From: Orychophragmus violaceus
Taxonomy: Eukaryota > Streptophyta > Magnoliopsida > Brassicales > Brassicaceae
Direction: 5' to 3'
NCBI GenBank assembly: GCA_030180135.1
Contig: CM058230.1
Location: 64,078,580 to 64,142,579 of the forward strand
DNA length: 64,000 nucleotides
Shown piece by piece: positions 43,486-54,255 of the stretch. Position 1 is the stretch's first letter. Every line of letters begins with the position of its first letter. The position numbers and the translations under genes were made by a program. The notes under the pieces were generated by a model that had not been told where the DNA came from, made no database searches, and saw only the letters and a list, made by a program, of their open reading frames with translations.

Positions 43486-45228
43486 ATCTCTTAGATGATC
43501 ACTAAATTCTTGATTCAAGTATTCGCCTCCACGATATGATCGAAGAGCTTTAATACATTTTCCAAGTTGATTATGTACTTCATTCTGGAACTCTTTGAAC
43601 TTTTCAAAAGATTCCGACTTGTGTCTCAATAGATAGACATAGCCATACCTACTTAAGTCATCAGTAAAAGTAATGAAGTAACGAAAGTTTCCTCTGGCAC
43701 TTATTCTTATTGGGCCACACACATCCGTATGTATAAGGCCCAATAAATCACTGGCCCTTTCATTTTGTTTGTTGAAAGGGGCCTTAGTCATTTTACCCAA
43801 TAAACAAGATTCACATTTCTCACATGATTCATAATCAAATGAGCCCAAAAGCCCATCACTATGGAGCTTCTGAATCCGTATCTCATTTATATGGCCCAAA
43901 CGACACTGCCAGAGAAAAGTAGGGTTCGAGTCATTGGACTTGAACCGTTTTGTGTTTATGTTATAGACAGGCACAAATTGGTTTAAAACATAAAGTCCAT
44001 TCTCTAATGGACTGCTACCATAAAATATATCATTGTAATCAAAAGAACAACACTTATTCTTAATTGAAAACTGATATCCTTCCAAATCCAAACAAGGAAT
44101 AGAAATAATATTTTTGCTTATAGCAGGTACATAGTAGCAATTATTGAGTTCTAAAACCAAGCCTGAAGGTAAAGACAAATGAAAGGTTCCTACAGCTAAT
44201 GCAACAACTCTTGCTCCATTTCCCACGCGCAGGTCTACTTGTCTCTCCAAAGTCCTACTGTTGCTTAGGCCCTGCATATTTGTACAAATATGAGCACCAC
44301 AGCCGGTATCTAATACCCAAGAAGTAGAACTAGAAGTAGTAACATTTACTTCTATAACATAAATACCTGAAGATGAAGTCTCGAAAGTTTTCTTCTTCTT
44401 CTTTTTCTCTTCCAAGAATTTTTTGCAGTTTCTCTTCCAATGCCCAAGCTCATTACAGTAATGGCACTTATCAGTCTCAGATGGGCCGGGCTTGGGCTTG
44501 GAAGAGGACACAGGCTTATCCTGATTCACAATCTGGACAGCCTTGCCCTTTCCCTTGTCCTTGCCAAGTTTCTTAAACTTCTTACCTCCTTGTACCATAA
44601 GTACATTTGGAGTGCCCTTCTTGATATTAGGCTCAGCTGTTTTGAGCATGCCATGCAGTTCAGTCAACGTCTTCGTCAAGTTGTTCATGTTATAGTTCAT
44701 AACAAATTGATCATAGCTTGACGGCAGCGACTGCAGGATGTTGTCAGTAGCCAACTCTTGGCTAATGGGACAATCCAGTTTCCCCAGGTTATCAATATAA
44801 CCCATCATCTTAATGACGTGAGGACTGACTGGAGCGTCCTTTGGTAGCTTGCATTCAATGAGAGACTTAACCGTTTGGTATCTCTCAGTTCGTGCCTGCT
44901 CCTGAAACATACTTTTCAGGCTAGTGGTCATCTCCATTGGCGACTCCACGTTCTCGAATTGCTTCTGCAAGTCCGAGTTCATGGTAGCCAACATGAGACA
45001 ACTCACATCGACCACATCATCAGAATGCTTATCCCAAGCACTCCTTTCTGCATGTGCGGCATTGGCTCTCGGTTTTTCAGGGAGAACATTTTCTAGGACA
45101 TAGTCCCTTTTCTCCTGCATGAGAACAATTCTCAAGTTCCGATACCATTCGAGAAAGTTCGATCCATTTAACTTGTCCTTCTCAAGGACGGATCGCAGGG
45201 AGAAAGTGTTTTGATGAGTGTTAGTCAT
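43486..45228 (-). pseudogene. Copia-B gag to integrase, N-terminal half of the polyprotein
   Basis: Open from ATG 45228 (MTNTHQNTFSLRSVLEKD) for about 580 codons until Copia-A2 interrupts it. An in-frame ATG at 45351 extends it but similarity to Copia-A2 starts at 45228. Seen: gag, CCHC knuckle CHYCNELGHWKRNC, protease LDTGCGAH, pre-integrase HCRLGH-equivalent QCRLGH (first His replaced by Gln), CEKCESC, integrase first Asp in IHTDVCGP. In place of the second Asp motif RSDRGGEY it has RSYRGGEY, so the catalytic Asp is Tyr. The element was probably already losing function. Confidence 0.9.
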
Positions 45229-46347
45229 AGCTGAGATGAAAGAAAGGAAAAAAGGTTCAGTTATGATGTTCAAGAATTGAGAGATCTTAACTATTAAGAA
45301 AACTCGCATTATATTCAAACAATGTTTCCTCAAATGAATATTACGATCCAAGACCCATACTTCACTGAAACTTGAGTGAGATTTGGCTCATCGCCAAAAT
45401 TTCAGCTATCTAGGTAAGCAACAACTTTGCTAGTTATATCCAATATAACTCTTGGTTGTTGATTGACATCTTATGCTCAATCCACTTGATGTCTCTGGGC
45501 CCAAAACGATTTTGATGGCCCAGTCAAGCAAAACCAATCTCTTAAGTCATGTAATTGTTGATGCCTTGCACTGCAAAACCATCAACACAATTATCTCATG
45601 CCTTACTCATGTAATTGTGGACACCTCGCACTGCAAGTCTATCGCACAATGAAAAGAGTCTTGACAGTTGACAAGATTGGAAAGACATCAAGGATTACTT
45701 GATATTTTAGTTGAGGAACGGAACTGTTTAAAACTACTAATTTTATTAAGTTTTAATTATTCTAAGAATTGGATTTATTTTGGTTTGGTTCTGTGATTTC
45801 AGTTTCAATAACCGAAACCATCGAACCTGTGTCGACCGACACTACTATAGTGTCGATCGATGCAATCCTTCCAAAAACCAATCTGCGATAACCGATTAAT
45901 CCAATTGATCCGGTTTTGATAACCGGTCAGTGTCGATCGGTCAGTGTCGATCGACACTACGTTAGTGTCGGTCGACCCCAACCAAATCAAACCAATCACA
46001 ATATACCGTTATAATCGGTTTAACCATTTTTGACCAAGCTCGATAACCGGTCCAGTCCAATTGAACCGATTAACCTTTTCGCGAGGTCTGTGTCGACCGA
46101 CACTACTCTTGTGTCGATCGTCACAATTAGGGCAAACCTAGATTTTATTCGGGTTATCATTCTGTGTCGATCGACACCGGATTGGCATCGATCGACACAA
46201 TGCGAAAAACCCTAGAAACGTTTTCGAACATGAAACCTAAACGAGATTACTTCAATCAAAAACCAACTTAGCATGCATATATCCAATATATCACAATCCA
46301 GATTCAACTAATCTAATCAACATGCTACAGATTCAATGGAACCCTAA
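45229..46347 (-). other. Copia-B untranslated leader
   Basis: A 1.1-kb leader with no gene. It holds the nine-site palindrome array listed next. Confidence 0.75.
45830..46197. repeat. TCGATCGA array in Copia-B leader
   Basis: Nine cores. Four pairs are 21 apart: 45832/45853, 45947/45968, 46093/46114, 46167/46188. An extra core at 45933 is 14 bases from 45947. In three of the four pairs the inner arms are complementary (GACAC with GTGTC). Confidence 0.9.
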
Positions 46348-46360
46348 GGCTCTGATACCA
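46348..46360 (-). other. Primer binding site, Copia-B
   Basis: Minus strand TGGTATCAGAGCC one base from the 5' LTR start at 46362. Confidence 0.9.
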
Positions 46361-46361
46361 C

Positions 46362-46721
46362 TGAAGGAATTTCTAGCAGTTCTAATCAGAATTAGCAATC
46401 CTAAGTATAAATTCCAAGCCTAGGATCTAGGGTTCATGTTTATATCATTGAATCTACATCAGATCTATAAGATACCTGGAAGTTATGCAGCGAAAGATGA
46501 TTAGGTGTTCGAGATTGATTAGCGCCTCAAGTGCTGCGCCTCTCTCAAAGGGTTTTCAGTTTCTCTAAAGTGGCTGTGTATTAGGTCTGATCTGTGTAAA
46601 AGTCGTCCATATATCTTATATATGTCGACTTCTATCACGACCTGATTAACCAAGGATCAAACCGAAGTTAATCAAGTCATAAACCAAAATCGCTATTTTG
46701 GTCCGCGATCTGTGTCGATCG
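46362..46721 (-). repeat. 5' LTR of Copia-B, part 1
   Basis: The LTR from TGAAGGAATTTCTAGCAG to TGTGTCGATCG, where Copia-C is inserted. The last five bases GATCG (46717-46721) are the left copy of the Copia-C target duplication. Lacks about 70 bp present in the 3' LTR. Confidence 0.9.
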
Positions 46722-47403
46722 TGAAGGAATTTCTAGCAGATCCTAATCCAATTAAGCAATCCTGGTCTGAATTCCAAGCCTAGGATCTAGGGTTCATGTA
46801 ATTGAATCTATCTGATCTCAGATTTACCTGGTGATTAGCAGCGGAAGATTTGCAGATAATCGAGATCTAGAGCGCCTCAAATGCTGCGCCTCTACTGGTA
46901 TCCACACGCACACAAACTGAACAGGAGGGATGCTAGTGCCTATAGAGATCCAATCTCTTCAGAGGTTTCTATTCAAGTTCTGGTGGCTGTGAATTAGGTT
47001 ATGTTAGAGTTTAGGTCGACCATATATCTTATATATGTCGACTTAAACCGCAACCGAATTAACCAACGATTAAACCGTATTAATCTGATTAATCCGCGAT
47101 TTTTGTCGATCGATGCACATGTTGCAACGATCGACACAGCCTCAGAAACTCGATGTTGAATGCATATCAAATATGCATTTATCAGATCATTACATTAATG
47201 ATCAACCTCACATTCTATTGTTCAGTTTGCTTAGGTGTGTGACCCTGTAGGATCATATAACACTAGCAATGGGTTCTAAACTCATTGATCATAAGTGGCT
47301 TCTAGCAAAGCATTACGATTTCCTAGTGTCATATGATTGTCTCATCTCGACAATACGACTTATACTCAGAGTAAGTACAATAGATTTCAGGACATTCCCA
47401 AAA
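46722..47403 (-). repeat. 3' LTR of Copia-C (682 bp)
   Basis: TGAAGGAATTTC ... TTCCCAAAA; the expected final CA is changed (CCCAACA to CCCAAAA). Followed by the polypurine tract (47404-47415). Palindrome pair 47106/47127, 21 apart, about 70-105 bp upstream of TATATAAG (47035-47028, minus strand). Confidence 0.92.
47104..47138. promoter_or_regulatory. Palindrome pair in Copia-C 3' LTR
   Basis: TCGATCGA at 47106-47113 and ACGATCGA at 47127-47134, 21 apart. Confidence 0.75.
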
Positions 47404-49262
47404 ATCTCCCACTTGTACTGGAATCATCTATTCCTTTAATCCCTTTGTCATTATATCTCGATCTGGTATAAGACAAGATCTGTGTCACCCTTATTTAGCC
47501 AAGATCATGTTCATCGAACTCCAATTTATACTGATAAGACAAACGACTGACAATCACCTCATATGAGTGTGGCCACACATTCTCAGTATCAAATCTTTGA
47601 TGGGCCCTGAGATATTTATCTCCTGTTATATAGGAGGGACAAATCCCATCTTGTTCCATCCCTGTTTCTTCACGCGCTTCATGATACGCCCAATCAATGC
47701 CTTTATAGTCACCAGTTACGGCTGACGTTTGACAAGGTTAAAGCGGACCAATTCACATGTAAGAAAATATGATGAACTCAGGTTTAAGGACTATACTCTA
47801 TAGTCGTAATGAAAACTCTCATGACACTTATATAACTATCTCGTAGAGTTCTCATCAGTGGGTCATGTCCGATCATGTGTTCTCCAACACATATCTATGT
47901 GATTGACTTTAATACTCTTATTAATGACTCAATGAAACTTAGTCATCAGTCACCTCACATACTAGTCTCACGTGGTTGTTAATGTCCCACTTTAACAACC
48001 TTGACCAGGGACCAACATAATTTATGTCATTTATTATATATAGGGTTTCATGATCAAGTCACATACTTGATGACCTATAAAATGTCATAAATTACTTTGG
48101 GACTATTATTTAATAACCATTATTAAATAATACAGATGTCAGATTTCAATAACATAATCAAATTATGTTTATTTGAACATCATATCATAACTAAAATTAA
48201 CAACAACAACTCCCACTAAAATTAAGATCAAATCTTAAGACATTTAATGCCTTTAGCAGTAGTCTGACCCTCATTCGCCCTTGCTCAGCGTGTGTCGAAA
48301 GACACTGCGTCTTGCTAAGAGTAATACCAAGAGTCATTTGCACGAAGCCCTTCTTGGAATCCTGCATACTGGACCTGTGCAAGGCCTTATCACCATAAGT
48401 ATCTTGACACAATCCAATTAGCTTGTCTAATCTATCTCCATAGATTCTTATTCCAAGAATGTATACGGTTTCTCCCATATTTTCATCGAAAACCAACTTT
48501 CGAGTCAGGTCTTAATAGACTGAAACAATGGAACTTCATTTCCGAGAAGTAGTATGTTATCAACATACAATACCAGAAATGCAACTGCGCTCCCACTAGT
48601 CTTCTTGTAAACACACGGTTCCTTTTCGTTTCTGATAAAGTCAAACCTTTTGACTACTTCATCAAAACGAAGATTCCAACTCCGAGATGCTTGCTTTAAT
48701 CCATAAATGGATCGATAAAGCTTGCATATCTTCCTAGCTTCATTAGGATCAATGAAAGCTTCAGGTTGTGTAAGGTACACATCCTTTTTACAGAATTCCA
48801 TTAAGGAAAACTGTTTTTTTTTTTTTTAACATCCATCTGCCAGATCTCATAACTATTATGAGTGGCGGTTTCTAGGAGAATCTGAATGGTCATAAGCACG
48901 ATGTCTGAGATTAGGTTTCTTCACAGTCAATACCATGAATTTACTTGAAACCTTTTGCCATCAACCTAGCATTGTACATCTGAATATAACCATCCATGTC
49001 AACTTTTCTTCTTGAAAAACCATTTACTCTCAATGGTTTCTACACCATCAGGTAAATCAACCCAAGTCATACTTGGTTCTGTGACATGGATCCCATTTCG
49101 GATTCAGCGGCTTTCAGCCGTTTTCGGAGTCAAGGCCCATCATTGCTTCTTCAAAATTCGCAGGCCCGTCACTTTCAATGATCAATGGATCACGGCAATT
49201 GGTAACGAGAAATCCACATTTCTTGGGTTCGTGACGGATCCTTTCGGATCTGCGAGCTTCAG

Positions 49263-49480
49263 TTTTCTGTAAAAGTCGCGCACACATATCTCATATGTAT
49301 ACTTTTACCACGACCTAATTAACCAAGATTTAAACCGTAGTTAATTAAGTCATAAACCAAAATCAATATTTGGTTCGCGATCTGTGTCGATCGATGCAAC
49401 TTTTGTGTCGATCGACACTTCTTCAGAAACTCGCCATTTAAATTTATATCGAATATACATTCACCATATCCTTTATAAAC
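49263..49480 (-). repeat. LTR-derived fragment inserted in Copia-C coding region
   Basis: About 210 bp resembling the middle of a Copia-B-type LTR (TATA-like region, then a TCGATCGA pair at 49387/49408, 21 apart) interrupts the polyprotein between segments that are contiguous in Copia-A2 and Copia-B. It has no LTR ends, so it is not an ordinary insertion. Confidence 0.75.
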
Positions 49481-50280
49481 TCTAGGCACCACATGTGCAG
49501 GTTCTACAACTCTTTGTAGATCCAACTGCTGCTCTTCCTCATCAGGTTGAACAGTCTCCTGTGATTTTCGAATTTCTTCGAGTTGTACTTTTACTCCCAT
49601 TGTTCTTCTTGGAAAGAAATTCTTTCTCAAGACAACATAGTTCCGAGCAACAAACAATTTGTTCTCGAACTGGTTGTAAAAGTAAAATGCCTTGGTTTTG
49701 TTAGGACAACCAATGAAGTAGCACTTATCAGATTTGGGTGTGAGCTTATCAGAGATTAAACGTTTTATATAAGTCTCGCAACTCCAAATCTCCATGATGG
49801 ATAAATCAGAAACATTTACATTCCACATCTCATGTGGTATTTCTGTAACTGATTTTGATGGAACTCTATTCAAAGTAAACTCAGACATTTCTAGAGCGTA
49901 TTCTTAGAAGGATAATGGAAGATCTAAGTGACTCATCATTGATCGAACCATATCTAATAAAGTCCGATACAAGAGGAGTGAATTGTGAAACACTTTCACA
50001 ATCTCTCAGATGATCACTAAATTCTTGACCTAAGTATTCACCTCCATGATCTCATCGTAGAGTTTTAATACCTTCGCCAAATTGATTTTGTACTTCATTT
50101 TGGAACTCTTTGAACTTTTCAAAGATTCTGACTTATGCCTTATAAATAAGGCATAACCGTACCTTCTGAAAATATCAGTAAAGGTAATGAAGTACTGAAA
50201 TTTTCCTCTAGCACTAGTGCTCATCGTTCCATATGCATCCGTATGTATAATGCCCAATAAGCTTCTGGCCCTTTCATTTT

Positions 50281-50337
50281 GATCGCTCGCAACCTGTATC
50301 GACCGACGCACCGTTTGTGTCGATCGACACTACCTCT
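50281..50337. repeat. 53-bp insertion of a palindrome pair in Copia-C integrase
   Basis: Compared with Copia-B (43760-43790, CATTTTGTTTGTTGAAAGG), Copia-C has a net extra 53 bp between CATTTTG and TTGAAAGG. The insert is little more than the pair TCGACCGA (50299) and TCGATCGA (50320), 21 apart, and aligns with the pair region of the Copia LTRs over its length. It shifts the reading frame. Confidence 0.8.
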
Positions 50338-51797
50338 GTTGAAAGGAGCCTTTGTCGTTTTACTTAATAAACAAGATCCACTTTACTCATTATGATTCTC
50401 AATCAGATGAGCCCAAAAGCCCATCACTATGGAGCTTTTGAATCTATTTCTCATTTATGTAGCCCAAAACGACAATGCGAGAGAGAAGTTTGACTCGTAT
50501 CATTTGACTTGAATCTCTTGGTATTAATGTTACAGTTAGGCACATCCTGGTTTAGAACATAAAGTCCATTCTCTAATGGATTGCTACTATAAAATATATC
50601 ACTGTAATCAAATGAATAAAACTTATTCTTAACTTGAAAACTGATATCCTTCCATATCCAAACAAGGAATAGAAATAATCTTTCTGCTCATAGCAGGTAC
50701 ATAGTAGCAGTTTTAAGTTCAAAACATGCCATAAAAGGAAAAACAAACGAAATACTCCTACGGTTAATGCAACAACTCTTGCTCCCTTCCCACTCATAGG
50801 TCCATTTGTCCTTTCTCCATAGTCCTACTTTTGCTCAGGCTCTGCACATTTTCACAAAATATGAGTACCACAGCTGGTATCCAATACCCAATAAGCAGGA
50901 CTATAGGAAGTAACATTTACTTCTATAACATAATACATGAAGAAGAAGTCTCGTACGTCTTCTTCAGCTTCTCATAATCTTCCAAGAATTTATTGCAGTT
51001 TCTTTTCAAATGCCCATAACCATTACAATAACGGCACTTAACATCTTCAGAAGGACTGGTTTTAACCTTAGGAACATGGCCAGACTCGCTTGGATTCACA
51101 ATCGAGCTTGTCTTGCCATCACCTTTGTTCTTTCCAAGTTTCTTAAACTTTTTACCCTTTTGTACCATAAGGACATTTTGGGTGTCCTTCTTGATGTTAG
51201 GTTCATCAGTCTTAAGCATCCCATGCAATTGAGTCAACTTCTTCGTCAATTTGTTCATGTTATAGTTCATAACAAATTGATCATAGCTTGACGGCAGTGA
51301 CTGAAGAATGATGTCAGTAGCCAACTCTTGGCTAATGGGACAGTCCAGTTTCCCCAGGTTATCAATATAACCCATCATCTTAATGACATGAGGACTAACT
51401 GGTTCGCCCTTTGGTAGCTTGCACTCAATCAGAGACCTTACCGTCTGGTATCTCTGAGTTCGTGCCTGCTCCTGAAACATACTTTTCAGGCCAGTGATCA
51501 TCTCTTTTGGCGACTCCACGTACTCATATTGCTTCTGCAGTTCCGAGTTCATGGTAGCCAACATGAGACAACTCACATCCACCACATCATTAGAATGATT
51601 ATCCCAAGCATCCTTATCTGACTGCCAGGCATTGGCTCGGTACTTCTTGGGGAGAACTTTCTCAAGGACATAGTCCTTTTTCTCCTGTTTGAGAACAATT
51701 CTCAAGTTCCGATACCATTCAAGAAAGTTGGATCCAACTTGTCCTTCTCAAGGACGGATCGCAGGGAGAAATTGTTATGATGGTTTGTGCTAGACAT

Positions 51798-52954
51798 AGC
51801 TGAAATACGAGGGAGGTTTTAGTTATGATGTTCAAGAAATGAGAAGTCTTAACTATTAAGAAAACTCGCATTATATTCAAACAATGTTTCCTCAGATGAA
51901 TATAATGATCCAAGACCCATACTTCACTAAACTTGAGTGAGCCACTGGCTATCACCCAAATTTTAGCTATCTAGGTAAGCAACAACCTTGCTAGTTATAT
52001 CCAATATAACTCTTGGTTGTGGATTGACATCTCATGTCAAATCCACCTGATGTCTCTGAGCCCAAAACGATTTGGATGGCCCAGTCAAGTAAACCAATCT
52101 CTTCAGTCATGTAATTGTTGATGTCTTGCACTGCAAGTCCATCAACACGATTACCTCCTGTCTTACTCATGATATTGTGGACATCTTGCACTGAAAGTCT
52201 ATCGCACAATTAAATGGGTTTTGACAGTTGACAAGATTGGAAAGACATCAAGCATCACTTGATATTTGGTTGAGGAACGGAACCATTTAAAACGTTCAGT
52301 TTTATTATGTTTTAATTCTTCTAATTAAATGATTTTTCTTGGTTTGGTTCTGTGGTTTCAGGTTCCATAACCTAAACCATCGAATCTGGTGTCGACTGAC
52401 ACTACTTTAGTGTCGATCAATGTAGATTAACCAAAACCAATCTGCGATAACCGATCAATCCAATTGATCCGGTTTTGAGTACCGGTCAGTGTCGATCGAT
52501 GCTACATTAGCATCGGTCGATACCAACCCAATCGCAATAAACCATTCTTAGTGTTTAACCAGCATTAACCAAGCTCGATAACCGGTCCAATCCAATTGAA
52601 CCGATTCATCAATCTCGCGAGGTCTGTGTCGACCGACACAACTCTTGCGTCGATCGACACTAGGCGAAACATAAGTTTTATTCGGGTTTTCGCCCTGTGT
52701 CGATCGATGCCAATCTGGCATCGATCGAAACCATGCGAAAAAACCATAAATTTTATTCGGGTTTTCGCCCTGTGTCGATCGATGCCAGATTGGCATCGAT
52801 CGACACCATGCGAAAAACCCTAAAACGTTTTTCGAACAAAACCCTAAACTAGGTTACTTTGATCAAAACGAGTTTTAGCATGCTTGTATCAATCATACAG
52901 AGATCCAGATTCAACCAATCTAATCAACATGCTACAGATTCAATGGAACCCTAA
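51798..52954 (-). other. Copia-C untranslated leader
   Basis: A 1.15-kb leader without genes, related to the Copia-B leader, with the ten-site array below. Confidence 0.75.
52390..52806. repeat. TCGATCGA array in Copia-C leader
   Basis: Ten cores in five pairs, every pair 21 apart: 52392/52413, 52492/52513, 52629/52650, 52700/52721, 52775/52796. The last two pairs lie in a 75-bp tandem duplication (about 52664-52738 and 52739-52813). Inner arms are complementary in four pairs (for example GATGCC with GGCATC). Confidence 0.92.
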
Positions 52955-52967
52955 AGCTCTTATACCA
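52955..52967 (-). other. Primer binding site, Copia-C, mutated
   Basis: Minus strand TGGTATAAGAGCT: two changes from the TGGTATCAGAGCC of Copia-A and -B. Priming would be weakened. Confidence 0.85.
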
Positions 52968-52968
52968 C

Positions 52969-53650
52969 TGAAGGAATTTCTAGCAGATCCTAATCCAATT
53001 AGGCAATCCTGGTCTGAATTTCAAGCCTAGGATCTAGGGTTCATGTAATTGAATCTATCAAATCTCAGATTTACCTGGTGATTAGCAGCGGAAGATTTGC
53101 AGATAATCGAGATCTAGAGCGCCTCAAATGCTGCGCCTCTACTGGTATCCACACGCACACAAACTGAACAGGAGGGATGCTAGTGCCTATAGAGATCCAA
53201 TCTCTTCAGAGGTTTCTATTCAAGTTCTGGTGGCTGTGAATTAGGTTAGGTTAGAGTTTAGGTCGACCATATATCTTATATATGTCGACTTAAACCGCAA
53301 CCGAATTAACCAACGATTAAACCGTATTAATTTGATTAATCCGCGATTTGTGTCGATCGATGCACATGTTGCAACGATTGACACAGCCTCAGAAACTCGA
53401 TGTTGAATGCATATCAAATATGCATTTATCAGATCATTACAGTAATGATCAACCTCACATTCTATTGTTCAGTTTGCTTAGGTGTGTGACCCTGTAGGAT
53501 CATATAACACTAGCAATGGGTTCTAAACTCATTGATCATAAGTGGCTTCTAGCAAAGCATTACGATTGCCTAGTGTCATATGATTGTCTCATCTCGACAA
53601 TACGACTTATACTCAGAGTAAGTACAATAGATTTCAGGACATTCCCAACA
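52969..53650 (-). repeat. 5' LTR of Copia-C (682 bp)
   Basis: TGAAGGAATTTC ... TTCCCAACA followed by GATCG. Palindrome pair TCGATCGA 53353 and ACGATTGA 53374, 21 apart; the second core has lost a CpG. Confidence 0.93.
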
Positions 53651-53939
53651 GATCGATGCACTTGTTGTGTCGATCGGCACTGCCTCAGAAACTTGTTATC
53701 AAATGCATATCATATATACATTTATCAGATCATTACACTAATGATCAACCCCATATTCTATATCCAGTTTGCTTAGGTGTGTGACCCTGTAGGTTCATAT
53801 AATACTAGCAACGAGTTCTAAACTCATTGATCATAAGTGGCTTCTAGCAAAGCATTATGATTGCCCATTATTATATGACTGTCTCATCTCGACAATATAA
53901 CTTTCACTTAGAGTAAGTACAATAGATTTCAGGACATTC
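53651..53939 (-). repeat. 5' LTR of Copia-B, part 2
   Basis: Begins with the right GATCG duplication (53651-53655) and continues the Copia-B LTR to GGACATTC. Removing Copia-C and one GATCG restores a pair with cores 21 apart (46715 and 53670). The last bases of the LTR are missing. Confidence 0.88.
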
Positions 53940-54255
53940 TTGTGGTGGTCTCAAATTCTGTTGCAGCAACACCCGATAAGTAAAATGAGGATAAGAATAA
54001 GAAGATAAAGGAGGGGAAGAACAAAAGGAAGAAGAGAAAGATAGAGGAGAAGGATCGTGAGTAAAGGGCCACGACGAGATGCGACTACGACAACAAATTA
54101 AAGGAAGAAGGAGATATACGCGCTCATACATATATATATATGTATATGTATGATTTGATAAATAATTGGGGACGGATATGGATCCCTGTTGGGCCTAGAG
54201 GAAAATAAATTTGTTGGGCTTATAACTAGGTTTGGGTGGTTACAAACATGTTGCA
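53940..54255. other. Unassigned sequence
   Basis: Nothing recognisable: a purine-rich stretch, a TA-rich microsatellite near 54130-54150, and AT-rich sequence. It does not continue the chromovirus-like element interrupted on the left by Copia-B, so a deletion or rearrangement lies at 53939/53940. Confidence 0.5.

Larger units (their letters stand above)
48197..51797 (-). pseudogene. Copia-C gag-pol, heavily broken
   Basis: Start ATG near 51797 (similarity to the MTNTHQ start of Copia-B); a small deletion near 51735 shifts frame. 51705-50923 is gag with knuckle CRYCNGYGHLKRNC. Protease and integrase pieces follow at 50797-49319, reverse transcriptase pieces at 48801-48197 (YGLKQASRSW, LYVDNILLLG, so YVDD has become YVDN). 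Two insertions interrupt it: 50281-50337 and about 49263-49480. A T-run at 48816-48829 sits in another break. RNase H is largely missing. Confidence 0.88.
46722..53650 (-). mobile_element. Copia-C, complete but decayed Copia element
   Basis: A 6.9-kb minus-strand element with two 682-bp LTRs (46722-47403, 52969-53650) and target duplication GATCG (46717-46721 and 53651-53655). The LTRs differ at about a dozen positions, so it is older than Copia-A2. The polyprotein has many frame breaks and two insertions, each carrying a TCGATCGA pair. It landed inside the palindrome core of the Copia-B LTR. Confidence 0.93.
32037..53939 (-). mobile_element. Copia-B, interrupted by Copia-A2 and Copia-C
   Basis: A minus-strand Copia element: 3' LTR 32037-32750, 3' untranslated part, RT/RNase H half of pol 33545-35702, then Copia-A2, then gag to integrase 43486-45228, leader, primer site, and a 5' LTR (46362-46721 plus 53656-53939) split by Copia-C. 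The 5' LTR lacks its last bases (ends GGACATTC, expected TTCCCAACA), and no target duplication is visible at its outer borders, so the right junction has suffered a deletion. Confidence 0.88.

Noticed and set aside
45830..52806. CRISPR-like array of regularly spaced palindromes
   Set aside because: Units are too short, spacers are not unique inserts of constant length, and the setting is plant retrotransposon leaders.
53904..54131. Minus-strand ORF, 75 codons, as a host gene exon
   Set aside because: Low-complexity Ser/Pro-rich translation that crosses the Copia-B LTR end; no supporting motif.
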